This document shows positions 49,301-53,895 of a DNA stretch of 64,000 bases, one piece after another. The translations under genes and the position numbers were made by a program. The stretch's first letter is position 1. Each line of letters opens with the position of its first letter. The stretch lies in NCBI GenBank assembly GCA_946415645.1, contig CAMKTJ010000005.1, positions 1 through 64,000 of the forward strand, written 5' to 3'. The stretch comes from an uncultured Prevotellaceae bacterium. Lineage in GTDB: Bacteria; Bacteroidota; Bacteroidia; Bacteroidales; Bacteroidaceae. A model generated the notes under the pieces. The model worked only from the letters and a program-made list of their open reading frames with translations. It searched no databases and was not told the origin of the DNA.

Positions 49301-52224
49301 TCTATGGCGGTGGAGAGTTCGGCCAGGTGAAGGGTAACACCTCGATAACCTTTACCGGAGGTTCTGTAGGTTCTGAAATCAAGAAAGGAAACGTACCACA
49401 ATATACCTTCGGAAGCATCTTTGGCGGTGGCTATGGTAGCGATCGCGCATTGACTGATGACGAGAAAACTGCCGGTATTGCAGCTCCCCAGGATTCTGCA
49501 GGTTTTGTTACCGGTAACGCCACCATCAATATGTCTGCCGGAAAGGTGAAGGCAAGCGTCTATGGCGGTGGCAAGCTGGCACAGGTGGGAGGTAATACGA
49601 ACATAACCATCAGCGGCGGTGAAGTCGGCCTGAATAAGGTAAGGAAAGGTGACGGCTACGTGATGTATGGCGGCAGCACAATGGGTAACGTCTATGGTGG
49701 CGGTAGAGGTGTCGCCAGCTATCCGCTATCCGGCACTGTCAAAGGAAATACCACAATCAATGTCACGGGCGGTAACATCTACCATAATGTCTATGGAGGC
49801 GGTGCCATCGCTTCTATAGGTACATTTATCTACTCTGACGGAAAAACCAACACAGGAGAGTTCTATTACATGGAGACAGTTCCAGAGGGTATTCCTTTGA
49901 AATGGACAGAAAGCACAGGTGTTGCTACTATCAATATCACGGGAGGTACCATCGGCATCAACGGACGCGACAATGGTATGGTATTCGGTTCTTCACGCGG
50001 TGACATTGCGAAGCCAGAACCCACAACATTATGGGTAATTCCTGTAACTCATCAAGCACTTAAAGACCCATACGACAAGATGGCATGGGTGGAAAGATCC
50101 GTCGTAAGTATCGGTACGGAGAATGACGCTACCAGCGGTCCCGACATCAAGGGTTCTGTATATGGCGGTGGTGAGAATGGTCATGTATTTACTCATGCAA
50201 CAGTGAATATAAAGAGCGGAACCATCGGCATTGTTGATGAAAATGACCCATGGTATGACTTCGGCAATGACGAAATTAATCAGAAAGCCTGGATAACCCG
50301 CGGCAATGTGTATGGTGCCGGCTGTGGTACGGATACCTATTGGGATGACAAAAACACTAACGGAGTGGTTGATGATGGCGAGGAATTACATAACGCATGG
50401 GCAGGATGTGTAATTGGCAATACCAATGTTAACATCTCTGGAGGACTTATTGCACAGAATGTCTATGGCGGCGGTTCTATGGGCTCGGTAGGCAGAATAA
50501 ATGAAGGACTCACCAAAGAGCACAAAAACCCGGCCAATGGATTTACACTCAGCTGGCCAATAGAATACGTGTATCAGAATTTGAGCGGAGAGCGCTCTAC
50601 CGGAAAGGCTACCATCAATATCACTGGCGGACGTATCGGTACCACAGGCTCCGATAACGGTGACGTATTCGGCGGTACACGAGGTAAGGCAGGCGACCGT
50701 TACGAGCTGGCACCTTTTGCAAACGTAAGAGAGACTAAGGTAACCGTGAATTACGACAATCCTGCGACAGCAGCTGACATAGCCGTCGTAGAGAACATCG
50801 AGGACAATAAAAAGAAATTCTCTTTGAGAATCAACGATGGCGTTGAAGCTATTGCAGGCTCAGTATATGGCGGTTGCGAAAACGGCCATGTAAACGAAAA
50901 TACCAAGGTCGAAATCAAGAACGGCTTAATCGGACACGCTGTCTATGGCGGCGGTAAGGGTAAGGGTACCTATATGGTAGCTGACAAGGAGTATCCCGAC
51001 CTGACTGCCGGTAAGGTATATGGCAATGCCGAGGTTGAAATGAGCGGCGGACAAGTCATACGCAACATCTACGGCGGCGGTAACTTAGGCTCTGTAGGTA
51101 AGGGCAACTATGCCAGCGGTACCGACGACTATTACCCGAGCGGTTATGGCGAAAAGATTACAGATGCCCTATGGAGTGATACCTGCACCATCAAGAGTAA
51201 TGGATACCACTTCCAACACAGCGGTAAAGGCAGCATCAATATAACAGCCGGTACCGTAGGCTTCATGCCAACATCCTCGACTGCCGTCAAACTGCTGAAT
51301 GCGGACAACACTACATACACAGAGTCAACATTCGGAGCCGTGCTGGCAAGTGCCGATGCAAACCAGAAGAAGGCCCTCGTTAAGGTGATGTCTAAGGATG
51401 ACCTGCCTACGGGTAACATCTTTGGCGGTTGCCGCGGTCAGGCTGCAGCTGAGGTTACAGAACTGGACAAAATGAACTTCGAAGACAGTCCTTACCTGTT
51501 CCTAGGCTATGTAAACGAGACGGATATTACCATCGGTGACAACAGCACCGGACCTACCATCTACGGTTCTGTATATGGCGGCGGTCAGGACGGACACGTA
51601 CGCCGTGGTACTAAGGTAACCGTGAACAAGGGTACAATAGGTGTTCCCTATACCGATGACTACAGAACACTCTTTGGCACAATAGGCAAGACACTTAACG
51701 AGGAACTTGACAATTTACAGTGGCTGCATCGAGGCAACGTCTTTGGAGGCGGTTCCGGTATCGGCAAGTATGATACAGGTGTAAAGGATGAACATGGCGA
51801 TGCCATAGAAGCTAACAGCCCCTCTGCGGGTTCTGTTACCCACACCACCTCTGTTTACATCAATGGCGGTACCATCCACCGTAATGTATATGGCGGCGGT
51901 TCGGTAGCCAGTGTATGTCCTCCATTTGCTGCCATGTCACCCATCAAACCTAATTCCGATGCCACAGAGGGCTTAGGAAAGATGTCTGCCAATCTGGTTC
52001 AGATTGCCGGAACGATAGGTTCACCAACGAACTACAAAGAGTTCTATGGCGGCGAAGTATATGGTGCCAGCCGTGGCGATAAGGAACTGAATCCTGAATG
52101 GTTCAGCCTCTCTGCATGGACAAAGGTACTGATAAAGAACGGTGCTCATATCATGGGCAACGTATTTGGCGGCGGTGATGCAGGTAAGGTTCTGAAGGAC
52201 AGCGAAGTTATTGTGGGAGATTAA
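31309..52224 (+). CDS. Giant exported [FY]GGG-repeat protein 2 (about 6971 aa)
   Basis: The start at 31309 is chosen because the promoter overlaps the earlier GTG; the ATG at 31438 would also work. The hydrophobic signal ends C-G-A-W-A-Q, about 65 residues in. Two ricin/beta-trefoil-like segments (Y-Y-Y-I-V-N-K-S-T-G-K-Y) reach about residue 400. Then come three chitobiase-C-type repeats (I-Y-Y-T-T-D-G, about 410-635), a GLUG-like region (N-V-G-G-I-V-G, about 650-840) and an untyped domain. From about residue 1395 to the end there are some 75 [FY]GGG repeats plus about 40 variants (YGGS, FGAG, FGCN), each usually followed by V-x-G-N-x-x-V-x-I-x-G-G. No T9SS tail is visible; it stops at V-I-V-G-D, 11 bases before a terminator. 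Surface or extracellular location is likely; the role is unknown. Strong internal repetition makes length variation by recombination plausible. Confidence 0.88.
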   Translation: MKRRTNYILNYNSTNRNLLLHGGKIIPTLGMNIFYTYAQKLRSMSIFRTLLVVLMMVCNFCGAWAQHPFTLTTPEQHAAHSGETLYWIESKGATGFYMIPMEDGNDKGVSTSNMANEWMLWYFMDAGTDGGKQYYYIVNKSTGKYLRLMGNNGADNSIGIKSTTTPDDSYKFSISGSEGQWLFSPKSSSSHYVNKKGSNVNYTNGLKSSTAGAGDPNSEWKFVPKASVTWAHPFTNSTIDGDKHYYFIQNRHPSNTSYVISTHNNYASVSTDRNNNCVWYFVEAASDATIPNLKYYYVVNAPTGKRMYFNSSTVNGNSLTSTANAFDIRTYLSEGEEEDRYLFAVVNEKGDKYTAFSLVPKKLISLYQNKYTALGASSMSNNSHIGTLQDRGKNENTAHWTFEPASYPMRCVTPSITYSSATGEVTITTSPADANIYYTTDGETTPTSSSTAYSAPFTINAQTTIKAIASKDGYTDSEVATVTFNQVATPTIQNNGSNAITITCATAGTTIYYTTDGSNPTTSSAQYTGPLTENISGKTIKAIAVKDGMVNSNIASLIVTLKCDNPVFTRTGDNVTISCAFPTSGVTIYYTTDGSDPTSSSTRRPYSEGNIPVTAGQTIKAIAMATGYAPSDVISKKIFAPMSTDENGKYLITSQDNFDNFIDMASTEEYAGEYYILQTDVTAGSEITIPFTGTFDGGMHTISNLSGHALFNSINGGTVMNVMLNGVSISGGTNAGAIANEATGDSRIYNVGVLSGSVGGSGNVGGIVGLLDGSSRVINCFSYANITGGSNVGGIVGYNNVASTASNMKTMVMNCMFYGDITGGSNKSPVYGGQNINNTEGGLNTYNYYAYSKLPTSHITEGKYNCALAVEDKYLNRFEFYRQLLNSNRRLAAKYASTTSTTVNATDMMKWVLETADRKIATPKTYPVLKAQAKYPSIINYDTRDLSDYSEENRNKGLKTGTLNVTISESNTTTGGQTKPTGATVTTTSLTLTRTDKDFDRFNFNYDKVQLPYYNEVGTKNYTGNKVVTGWKITAITAVTDDPYTSSNYPATGVRDFPDHNYADRKSSNKDLYSVSGRVFSQGAYFDVPYGVSSITIEPYWGNAAYVADEYLDVVYSTGYAAQSVSQLGKSYDTQKITIDGSEQTVHKNITDALKALGNATVYDNAVVLVGNLHQGGVPANSTKPFTIMSADLDHDNEPDYSMIYHHNNRQSVSPIRFDFINIPGTAQAQKPNGTDNLKNFTIFLMRGWFEVTNTCIVYSNQVEYENNQSQSWTKASSPLILLGGEFEQFVSTRATTIPGNTIYIHVGSNVKIDNFGVGTHGDGSQSTPHIPVSVTGGEFKGFYLTGTYNPNAAERTDNAECYISGGHFVEAAGACQEPINGDVHWQIYNADIDAFYGGGINDARPIKGTITTDIYNSHVTLFCGGPKFGNMTTGKAVTTNAEGCVFDKYFGAGYGGLSYSRQKYIDESGFKFGSNPYTTDKEKYFDGETTNASSSHPDYGKKGPGVATDFDYEFFVWSTGVTGARMYVKFASFSLAQCDNVFSNLKGCTINKNFYGGGSLGKVTGTATSVLENCTVNGNVFGGGYSGTLPSLEVRDGGFTKIPEFNSNSGMFEPGEFSGTTTYTWKNAAEAEKTLENGKSGSDPTNHYIYTNQDLTTLGQVGHTVLTIKGTTKVSGIVENETTGGVFGGGDMSAVNGSTQVNIEATDATDGVVNVFGGGNTADVVGTATVTMTGGKVSTDIYGGGKGQTTEVTGDVTVGISAGTVSQNVYGGSALGTVNATAVTLSGGTVSGSVFGGGLGQTSPSSIAAQNLGNTTVTISGGSVATAVYGGSNANGVLKGNATVTITGGTVGTVADPITDAVFGGGFGEPTLVEGDVTVNIGTKSNDETPVYTGTATINGNIYGGGALGNVNTSKPASELVFDATKKVDVNLYGGTINGNVFGGGLGQKNGENGAESDILSYVGGDVNVLLDGAKIPGSIFGCNNLNGTPKGHVKVWVKRTVDSDKSSVEALAKTREQRTTYDVAAVYGGGNKADYIPTNALIVLPDKNAEDYDDKLTKLNAARTEVIIEGCEETSINYVYGGGNAAAVPATEVTIKGTYIINNVYGGGNGSGENNPGANVGVIDPTAYEANHANGTYGTGKAVTRLLGGYINYVYGGSNTKGDIVGGTDVRTKQRTDIFTKPEYCTDLNVGKVFGAGSHADMDGDVNIILECMPEDYVKEVYGGAEQATVNGNVSLVVTSGKFGRVFGGNNAGGDIRGSITVNVSEDGCKPLIIGELYGGGNQAPYSIYGCTKTDNGNGTYTWTAKTETEGTAYTGRDPAARADVEVYVFSCTSIGRIFGGGNEAEVIGNTRVWVNTWKGYQNGVKQANIGKIGQVFGGGNAAKVTGNTLVDIGTALAYGNEDIGVNITRGTYTDASHGTYISPTTNEYFNLEEAGIYGGGYSADVDGDATLNIGTADQKLTNDDETKRPGITIEGDIFGGGYGATTKVTGNVVVNIGANIGTNESPNYVGYANITGDVYGGSAKGKVNTTDGTTISEGSPTTNVNFYGGTINGNLYGGGLGDGSHAADVYGPVTVNVEGGSVNNVFGCNNTNGTPKSTVAVNIDGGAISQSVYGGGNQAIMDGSPVVNVTGGTIGTPDQGGAVYGNVYGGGLGNDGTGEQTDLNKVKAGLVKGNTIINITGGTILHNIYGGGAYGSVGTFTYDNSTSMPTGLETVSTGKATISITGGTIGSDGKENGMVFGSSRGDVGEPGGIHDKLAWVYDAEVNIGTQNDATAGPAIKGSVYGGGENGHTYHDAEVKIYSGTIGINTGEDVEYRDGENNITYSGKDYNYPYRGNVYGAGCGTDKYDNNTKYNLMSGGVGNDTRVTIYGGQVVGNVYGAGAMGSVNRNTTVNISGGTIGVNGSDNGNVYAAARGEVGLTDHNYASVTNTTLNISGGEVKGSAFGGGQAGIVKGNVAVNVSGGKVINDVYGGGALANTNTDNWNDTNLVTTYDKITATLTVGTSDVSGLYKKVDENYILQGPNSKAESGAEYYRRFDTAWAAGKTSASNTTTVKLTGGKIGNVFGGGLGNAETAVFVYGDITINVNKTADITANGGTGATFTRELAQNITVGGKNYASIPITGNIFGANNFNGSPKGNITVEIFKTKRVDGGSHVLGNYEIQGVYGGGNMANYLPATGKETKVIIHGCGDTSIEKVYGGGNSASVPSTDVTIFGAFDIGYAFGGGNGSMPVRNSAGTWVANDGAMVTGDAKISAKGGRIGQVFGGSDAKGDILGSSTTDTSGTGGECGLTLTRLFGAGNEADVAGDVNLILSGCGTSDAIQFVHGGSYNAHISGNVNLTITSGVYTNVFGGNDARGSIGGNIIVNIEETDECKPIIIQNLMGGGNEAPYPGTKKDGTEYPDNHPASITINVKSATRIDNIYGGGLKADVKGNTTVNINMRKGSLANQTFAVPASYTGETIPNIHAGKIDNTIGTIGNIYGGGNEGNIVGNATVNIGTATSVGILKRKSAGGAFVNEKGDSVYNYKGDLMYDMEGETKVYRTVVFEDKDVLGAHITGNVFGGGNAANVSGNTSVNVSTINHSETIDYEGVCIRGSVYGGGNLGSVGTYTLAVAGDVTDDPNSFMVDEPKVCTAGGTSTVTIKGGTIGPASMPANFLSAYSGSDFIKERFTGHVFGGSKGAVGADASLQTKAYVNTTAVIIADSAFVKGSVYGGGENGHVLGNTDVKIQGGQIGCGAGKSLPYTTANWSGENASDFTECPHWAYTSPYSPYDMFNFDGGSSTAKDGHTYYGNVYGGGSGVFPYASGKWMRTAGIVRGNTLVEITGGHILTSIYGGNEHTDVLGDSCVVIMKGGTLGVPRTVEAMKAHPVTCYLFGAGKGDTRTLFNTWTNVKNTRVHVGGTAKIYGSVFGGGEDGHVLENVKLGIYGGSIGTTGTSYVDGNVFGGGRGYTGNALTAGSVHSNVNIAIAGGTMLGSVYGGGRLASVGINMVDATLPNGSPNPEYGLLNDDTEGNQYGHVTINISGGTIGNSAATGDGAKYSGNVFGGSMGRLTLLDGETLNPLWPKLAAVKLTDVTISGTANIVRNVYGGGEYGVVRNGSTVTIDGNSIVGGNVFGGGYGSNRTEKQTIAVAGYANTYYTFTPMAWAGCVSGNTKVNIRGGWVKTNVYGGGEYASVGLIDFVSNASGDFTNMTKHDNPENGFALSWPYDFHYHAAAPNDSLAVGGRSIGGKATVEVTGGRIGITGKDYRGSGYKERTDNGDIYGGSKGLAGDRYEMALCANVKETEVIINYTSPTATPENYKTGTDVSTKGSNDCIAGSVYGGGENGHVIGNTSVTLTNGLIGHAIYGGGKGKDTYHPADLKKFDGTDNTEGKAYSITAGKVYGNTSVSMTNGYVVRNIYGGGNMASVGKGNYAGGSDDYTTGYGEKITGNLWADTNFTGSGKTTVSVTGGQVGYIDSTTPQNTLKDDLPYGNIYGGCRGQGTAEVSELDKNPDFYVGFVNETDVTIGTAGSLSNNPRIYGSVYGGGQDGHVRRDTKVTINNGEIGASYNEATGAIKALPVTDKQWLHRGNVYGGGSGIGKYEYDYDGINSTWTDANGNDEYDEGEENSVTTAYGTLKEIGFSSSAGSVTRNTTVDIKGGTIHRNVYGGGSLASVLPPGWTMSAGPYTDAANGKVSVNTLNITGGTIGNATDYGFKYGGNVFGASRGMEDDGINSNYFAISTGTQVNIQNVYEGETLTSSPAIHGNVYGGGEMGIVKQNTNVQLTGGTIDHDAYGGGKGTDAVAADIGGDVTLELNNNNNGETADGTKTGCIVDRIFGCNDYNGTPKGHVTVHVYATQNRSKDRINLKFGRRPAQGETGHEDETIVAYLKRLIDAAGAEGVPAKVTASVITAANTTWTDNKDKATLSKADSTAINTAIANVQEELCKLYDVKVVYGGGNLAEYNPTNANSPDQAIRNAARTEVIIDGCSLTSIRQVYGGGNAAPTPATYVRVNGTYEIDEVFGGGNGKDDYQLNDGKWYENPGANVGYGNYTHYDKGGSHGTGAQATPYVAIDNTDAGTKEQRQAYYRYGSGYATTEVVGGHVHMVYGGSNQKGNISTMALSVYQESGTCDLVYDKTYGAGKNADIDGEARVTLDCVAKAGQMFGGSTNANVNSDVMLNVTNGTFDQVFGGNDRGGLIRGSITVNVIEQGCKPIIIGELYGGGYLADYSVYGYYNAGTNENPNYRPRTKEKYLSDSTAVVTSVVYPDGATEEEKAQLRKDALILAGLYGLPYADPIVNVISATYIGTVYGGGYRATVVGSPHVNVNMETGKVVAKYANKDAAALAAFSVGVHASDKEGVNYTVESHPDAGDATLAIGKIGDVFGGGNEADIIGNTYVNIGTGKGFDPDGTENNNLTRNAAFITRSVYGGGRMGHVGNFTNTDGKPTSCVAGTGECHVTISNGEIGPNDMTMYHLDNDGNFKENDAPDNFGHVFGGGQGTNLPADVNKAFVDSTEVIINGTAWVKGSVFGGGENGHVLHDTGVKIGGNCQIGNGHILLTKVSDGADNGTILVNQGINRRYTDAEWAAGHLILGTGDLTGVSNDNKALVEAQYAKSLPECDSWLYGKTISAGKVTTTDIYAPHDMFANQTGELEQYPTIPTGESTKTTKGGRYIASDGRAFNGSVYGGGSGYFPYEAGKWLATAGNVEGDTWVEVTGGHILTSLFGGCEMTTVKGDTHVKMTGGTLGVPRTLDEIAAHPVTCYVFGGGKGEERAFLDGITNVEKDAYVTIGGDAWVYGSVFGGAEDGWINGNIHLNILNGTKKTVDDKDIQFPLIGTWGTSYVDGNIFGGGRGFGGTNALAGRVGGNVNVNISGGTMLGSVFGGGRLGSVGINDRDGEMQTGDTHGVVTVNISGGTIGNDYEYIYNPSEELRNTILKQTEFENLTFKEKMADGESETTVRESDETVTIKKIYHSKGGNIFGGGMGRLTLINGNINPIWNKLGHTKKSIINVSGGTVKNSVYGGGEFGQVKGNTSITFTGGSVGSEIKKGNVPQYTFGSIFGGGYGSDRALTDDEKTAGIAAPQDSAGFVTGNATINMSAGKVKASVYGGGKLAQVGGNTNITISGGEVGLNKVRKGDGYVMYGGSTMGNVYGGGRGVASYPLSGTVKGNTTINVTGGNIYHNVYGGGAIASIGTFIYSDGKTNTGEFYYMETVPEGIPLKWTESTGVATINITGGTIGINGRDNGMVFGSSRGDIAKPEPTTLWVIPVTHQALKDPYDKMAWVERSVVSIGTENDATSGPDIKGSVYGGGENGHVFTHATVNIKSGTIGIVDENDPWYDFGNDEINQKAWITRGNVYGAGCGTDTYWDDKNTNGVVDDGEELHNAWAGCVIGNTNVNISGGLIAQNVYGGGSMGSVGRINEGLTKEHKNPANGFTLSWPIEYVYQNLSGERSTGKATINITGGRIGTTGSDNGDVFGGTRGKAGDRYELAPFANVRETKVTVNYDNPATAADIAVVENIEDNKKKFSLRINDGVEAIAGSVYGGCENGHVNENTKVEIKNGLIGHAVYGGGKGKGTYMVADKEYPDLTAGKVYGNAEVEMSGGQVIRNIYGGGNLGSVGKGNYASGTDDYYPSGYGEKITDALWSDTCTIKSNGYHFQHSGKGSINITAGTVGFMPTSSTAVKLLNADNTTYTESTFGAVLASADANQKKALVKVMSKDDLPTGNIFGGCRGQAAAEVTELDKMNFEDSPYLFLGYVNETDITIGDNSTGPTIYGSVYGGGQDGHVRRGTKVTVNKGTIGVPYTDDYRTLFGTIGKTLNEELDNLQWLHRGNVFGGGSGIGKYDTGVKDEHGDAIEANSPSAGSVTHTTSVYINGGTIHRNVYGGGSVASVCPPFAAMSPIKPNSDATEGLGKMSANLVQIAGTIGSPTNYKEFYGGEVYGASRGDKELNPEWFSLSAWTKVLIKNGAHIMGNVFGGGDAGKVLKDSEVIVGD

Positions 52225-52235
52225 CCCCACCCCTA

Positions 52236-52263
52236 CCCCTCCCTCGGGAGGGGTTTTCTTTTT
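52236..52263 (+). terminator. Rho-independent terminator after giant 2
   Basis: Stem CCCCTCC / GGAGGGG with a short CTCG loop, followed by TTTTCTTTTT. It begins 11 bases after the stop codon, so the open reading frame ends where the transcript ends. Confidence 0.85.
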
Positions 52264-53038
52264 GAAAAAGAACCAAAACTGTTGTTCATTTCTTCTTTCT
52301 ATTTTTCACAACCACCCGCCATCCCACCGTCGCAACTGGGTAGTTGCTCCCCTTTGTGGGGCCGTAGCCACATCCAGTGGCTACTCTAAAGACCCCAGTC
52401 GCCTTACCTAAGGAGGGTACCTACCCCCTTCAAGCCTCCCCACAACATTGGGGGAGGCTTAATTGACTACGGCAGCATATGCCGCCTCCGTCAAAGTTTT
52501 GGTATGGCTCACGGAGCCTTTGCCCCTTCGGGGTGAGCCATGGTTGTCTAAAGCTCACCATGTTCGCTTATCTTCCAATAAACCGCAACTGATTGAGAAG
52601 CCCCCCTCCTTGGTGAGGATGGGGAGGGAAAAAACATTCCGCACGAATGGGTCTTTAGAGCCAGGTTGGGGCTTGGAAGAAATAGCTGAAATGTTGTCTG
52701 AGCGTAGCGAGTTCATTTCAGCCTTCCAAGAACCAGCCAGGCGGCCCATGAGCTCAGGACGTTTTTGGCTTGACCTTCGGTCGAGCTTGCTCACGCTCGG
52801 GATAGCCCAAACAAGTTTGGCTCTCCTCTCGCTTAATCGCAACCTTCTTCTTTTGCTTCTTTTCATTCTTCCCCACGGAAGAAGAAAAGATGAAAAAAGA
52901 CAGCTTTTTGAAAAATAATTGCCTATATGTAATAGGTAATTGATTTTTTTTCGTAATTTTGTACCCGCATTTGCGAGGTAGTGCCATAGAGAGGTTGCTA
53001 CTCGACAAACAAGTTTAACTAAAAAACAATACAGAATT
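52264..53038. other. Gene-free spacer rich in hairpins before rpsO
   Basis: About 770 bases without a convincing gene. Visible inverted repeats are AAGCCTCCCC/GGGGAGGCTT (about 52433-52461), TGGCTCAC/GTGAGCCA (about 52505-52542), and a bipartite stem CTTGGAAG+GCTGAAATG / CATTTCAGC+CTTCCAAG (52672-52730). The bipartite stem's loop carries TGAGCGTAGCGA, a word also found in elements B, C and D. GACC-TTC-GGTC follows near 52771. TAATTTTG at 52954-52961 may be the rpsO -7 box, but its -33 is weak. Confidence 0.55.
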
Positions 53039-53308
53039 ATGTATTTGGATTCAGCAAAGAAAGAAGAGATCTTCGGCAAGTTTGGTAAGGGTACTACCGA
53101 TACTGGTAGCGCTGAGAGCCAGATTGCTTTGTTTTCATTCCGTATCAGCCATCTGACTGAGCACATGAAGAAGAACCGTAAGGACCACAGCACTGAGCGT
53201 GCTCTGACCGGTTTGGTAGGTAAGCGTCGCGCACTCCTCAACTACTTGAAGGCACGCGATATCAACCGCTACCGTGCTATCGTCAAGGCTCTGGGTCTGC
53301 GTAAGTAA
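53039..53308 (+). CDS. rpsO: 30S ribosomal protein S15
   Basis: The 89-residue protein matches S15 end to end: K-K-E-E-I-F, the conserved T-G-S-A-E-S-Q-I-A, R-I-S-H-L-T-E-H-M-K-K-N-R-K-D-H-S, R-A-L-T-G-L-V-G-K-R-R-A-L-L-N-Y-L, and a C-terminal Y-R-A-I-V-K-A-L-G-L-R-K. S15 binds 16S rRNA early in 30S assembly. Length is exact for the family. It is monocistronic here (a terminator hairpin follows) and not linked to pnp within the window. It marks the boundary between the accessory giant-protein region and ordinary chromosome. Confidence 0.98.
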   Translation: MYLDSAKKEEIFGKFGKGTTDTGSAESQIALFSFRISHLTEHMKKNRKDHSTERALTGLVGKRRALLNYLKARDINRYRAIVKALGLRK

Positions 53309-53328
53309 AAAACGAGGCCCCCTCCCTG

Positions 53329-53345
53329 CTCCCCCTTTGGGGGAG
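53329..53345 (+). terminator. GC-rich hairpin after rpsO
   Basis: CTCCCCC-TTT-GGGGGAG, flanked by further CCCTC and GGGTT bases, 20 bases after the stop. A T-run is lacking, so its strength is uncertain. The same hairpin type occurs at 53802-53820 and, in frame, inside the YfhO gene. Confidence 0.55.
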
Positions 53346-53457
53346 GGTTAAGGGCGGTAACTTTTCTAAAAGTGAAATCCTATGAAGTGAGGAGTGCTCA
53401 TCTAATGTTGCGCTTCTCACTTTCTTGTTTTTGGAGAATTGATTTATTGAAATAATG

Positions 53458-53852
53458 TCACACAGAAAGCGCAGATATTCGCAGAAAGAGTGATCAAAGA
53501 AAACATAGGAGACCCTTGTCCGTGCTTCGAGTTTTGGAAAGAAAAACCAAGAAAATTCTCAACGGGAACAATATCTGCTAAAGTCTAAGGTCTAACGCCT
53601 AAAGTCTTTAAAAACGGTTTTTTAGCCCAAAGGGCGGGGTTTTTCTTTTGATCTGGCTGAAATCTCATAGAGATTGATGATGTGGCTGTGAGCTTTTATC
53701 TGGAAGCTCGCTTACAAGTAAAAGAACACAGACACGGCATCAGAGGCGTAGCCTCAGCAAGAGCAAAAGGGTTTTTGCGGTTTTTGTGATAATCACTCCC
53801 CTAAAGGGGGAGCAGGGAGGGGGCCTCTGCGTTTTCCGCGATTTCTGTGTGA
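53458..53852. repeat. Palindromic intergenic element H
   Basis: It runs from TCACACAGAAA to TTTCTGTGTGA and is preceded by ATTGAAATAATG. The sub-terminal right side has GGGTTTTTGCGG-TTTTTGTGAT. It encloses AGTCTAAGG...CTAAAGTCT words and an inverted copy of the 123-bp element. It fills the gap between rpsO and the YfhO gene. Confidence 0.75.
53646..53768 (-). repeat. 123-bp element with 15-bp terminal inverted repeats, copy 2
   Basis: Compared with the copy at 15891-16013 (in opposite orientation), the length is identical. The hairpin ATCAC/GTGAT there is ATCTC/GAGAT here, and GAAC-GA-GTTC there is AAGC-GA-GCTT here, so pairing is kept through double changes. Confidence 0.8.
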
Positions 53853-53895
53853 AATATAAGAGTTATCGTTGACGTTAACGTTATCGTTGAAAATT

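Noticed and set aside
52463-52918. Plus-strand frame (151 codons) in the spacer before rpsO
   Set aside because: The translation follows GC-rich hairpin repeats and shows no domain or promoter.
52555-53241. Minus-strand frame (228 codons) overlapping rpsO
   Set aside because: It overlaps a certain ribosomal protein gene antisense and is rich in Arg/Ser/Lys from hairpin DNA; no recognisable domain.
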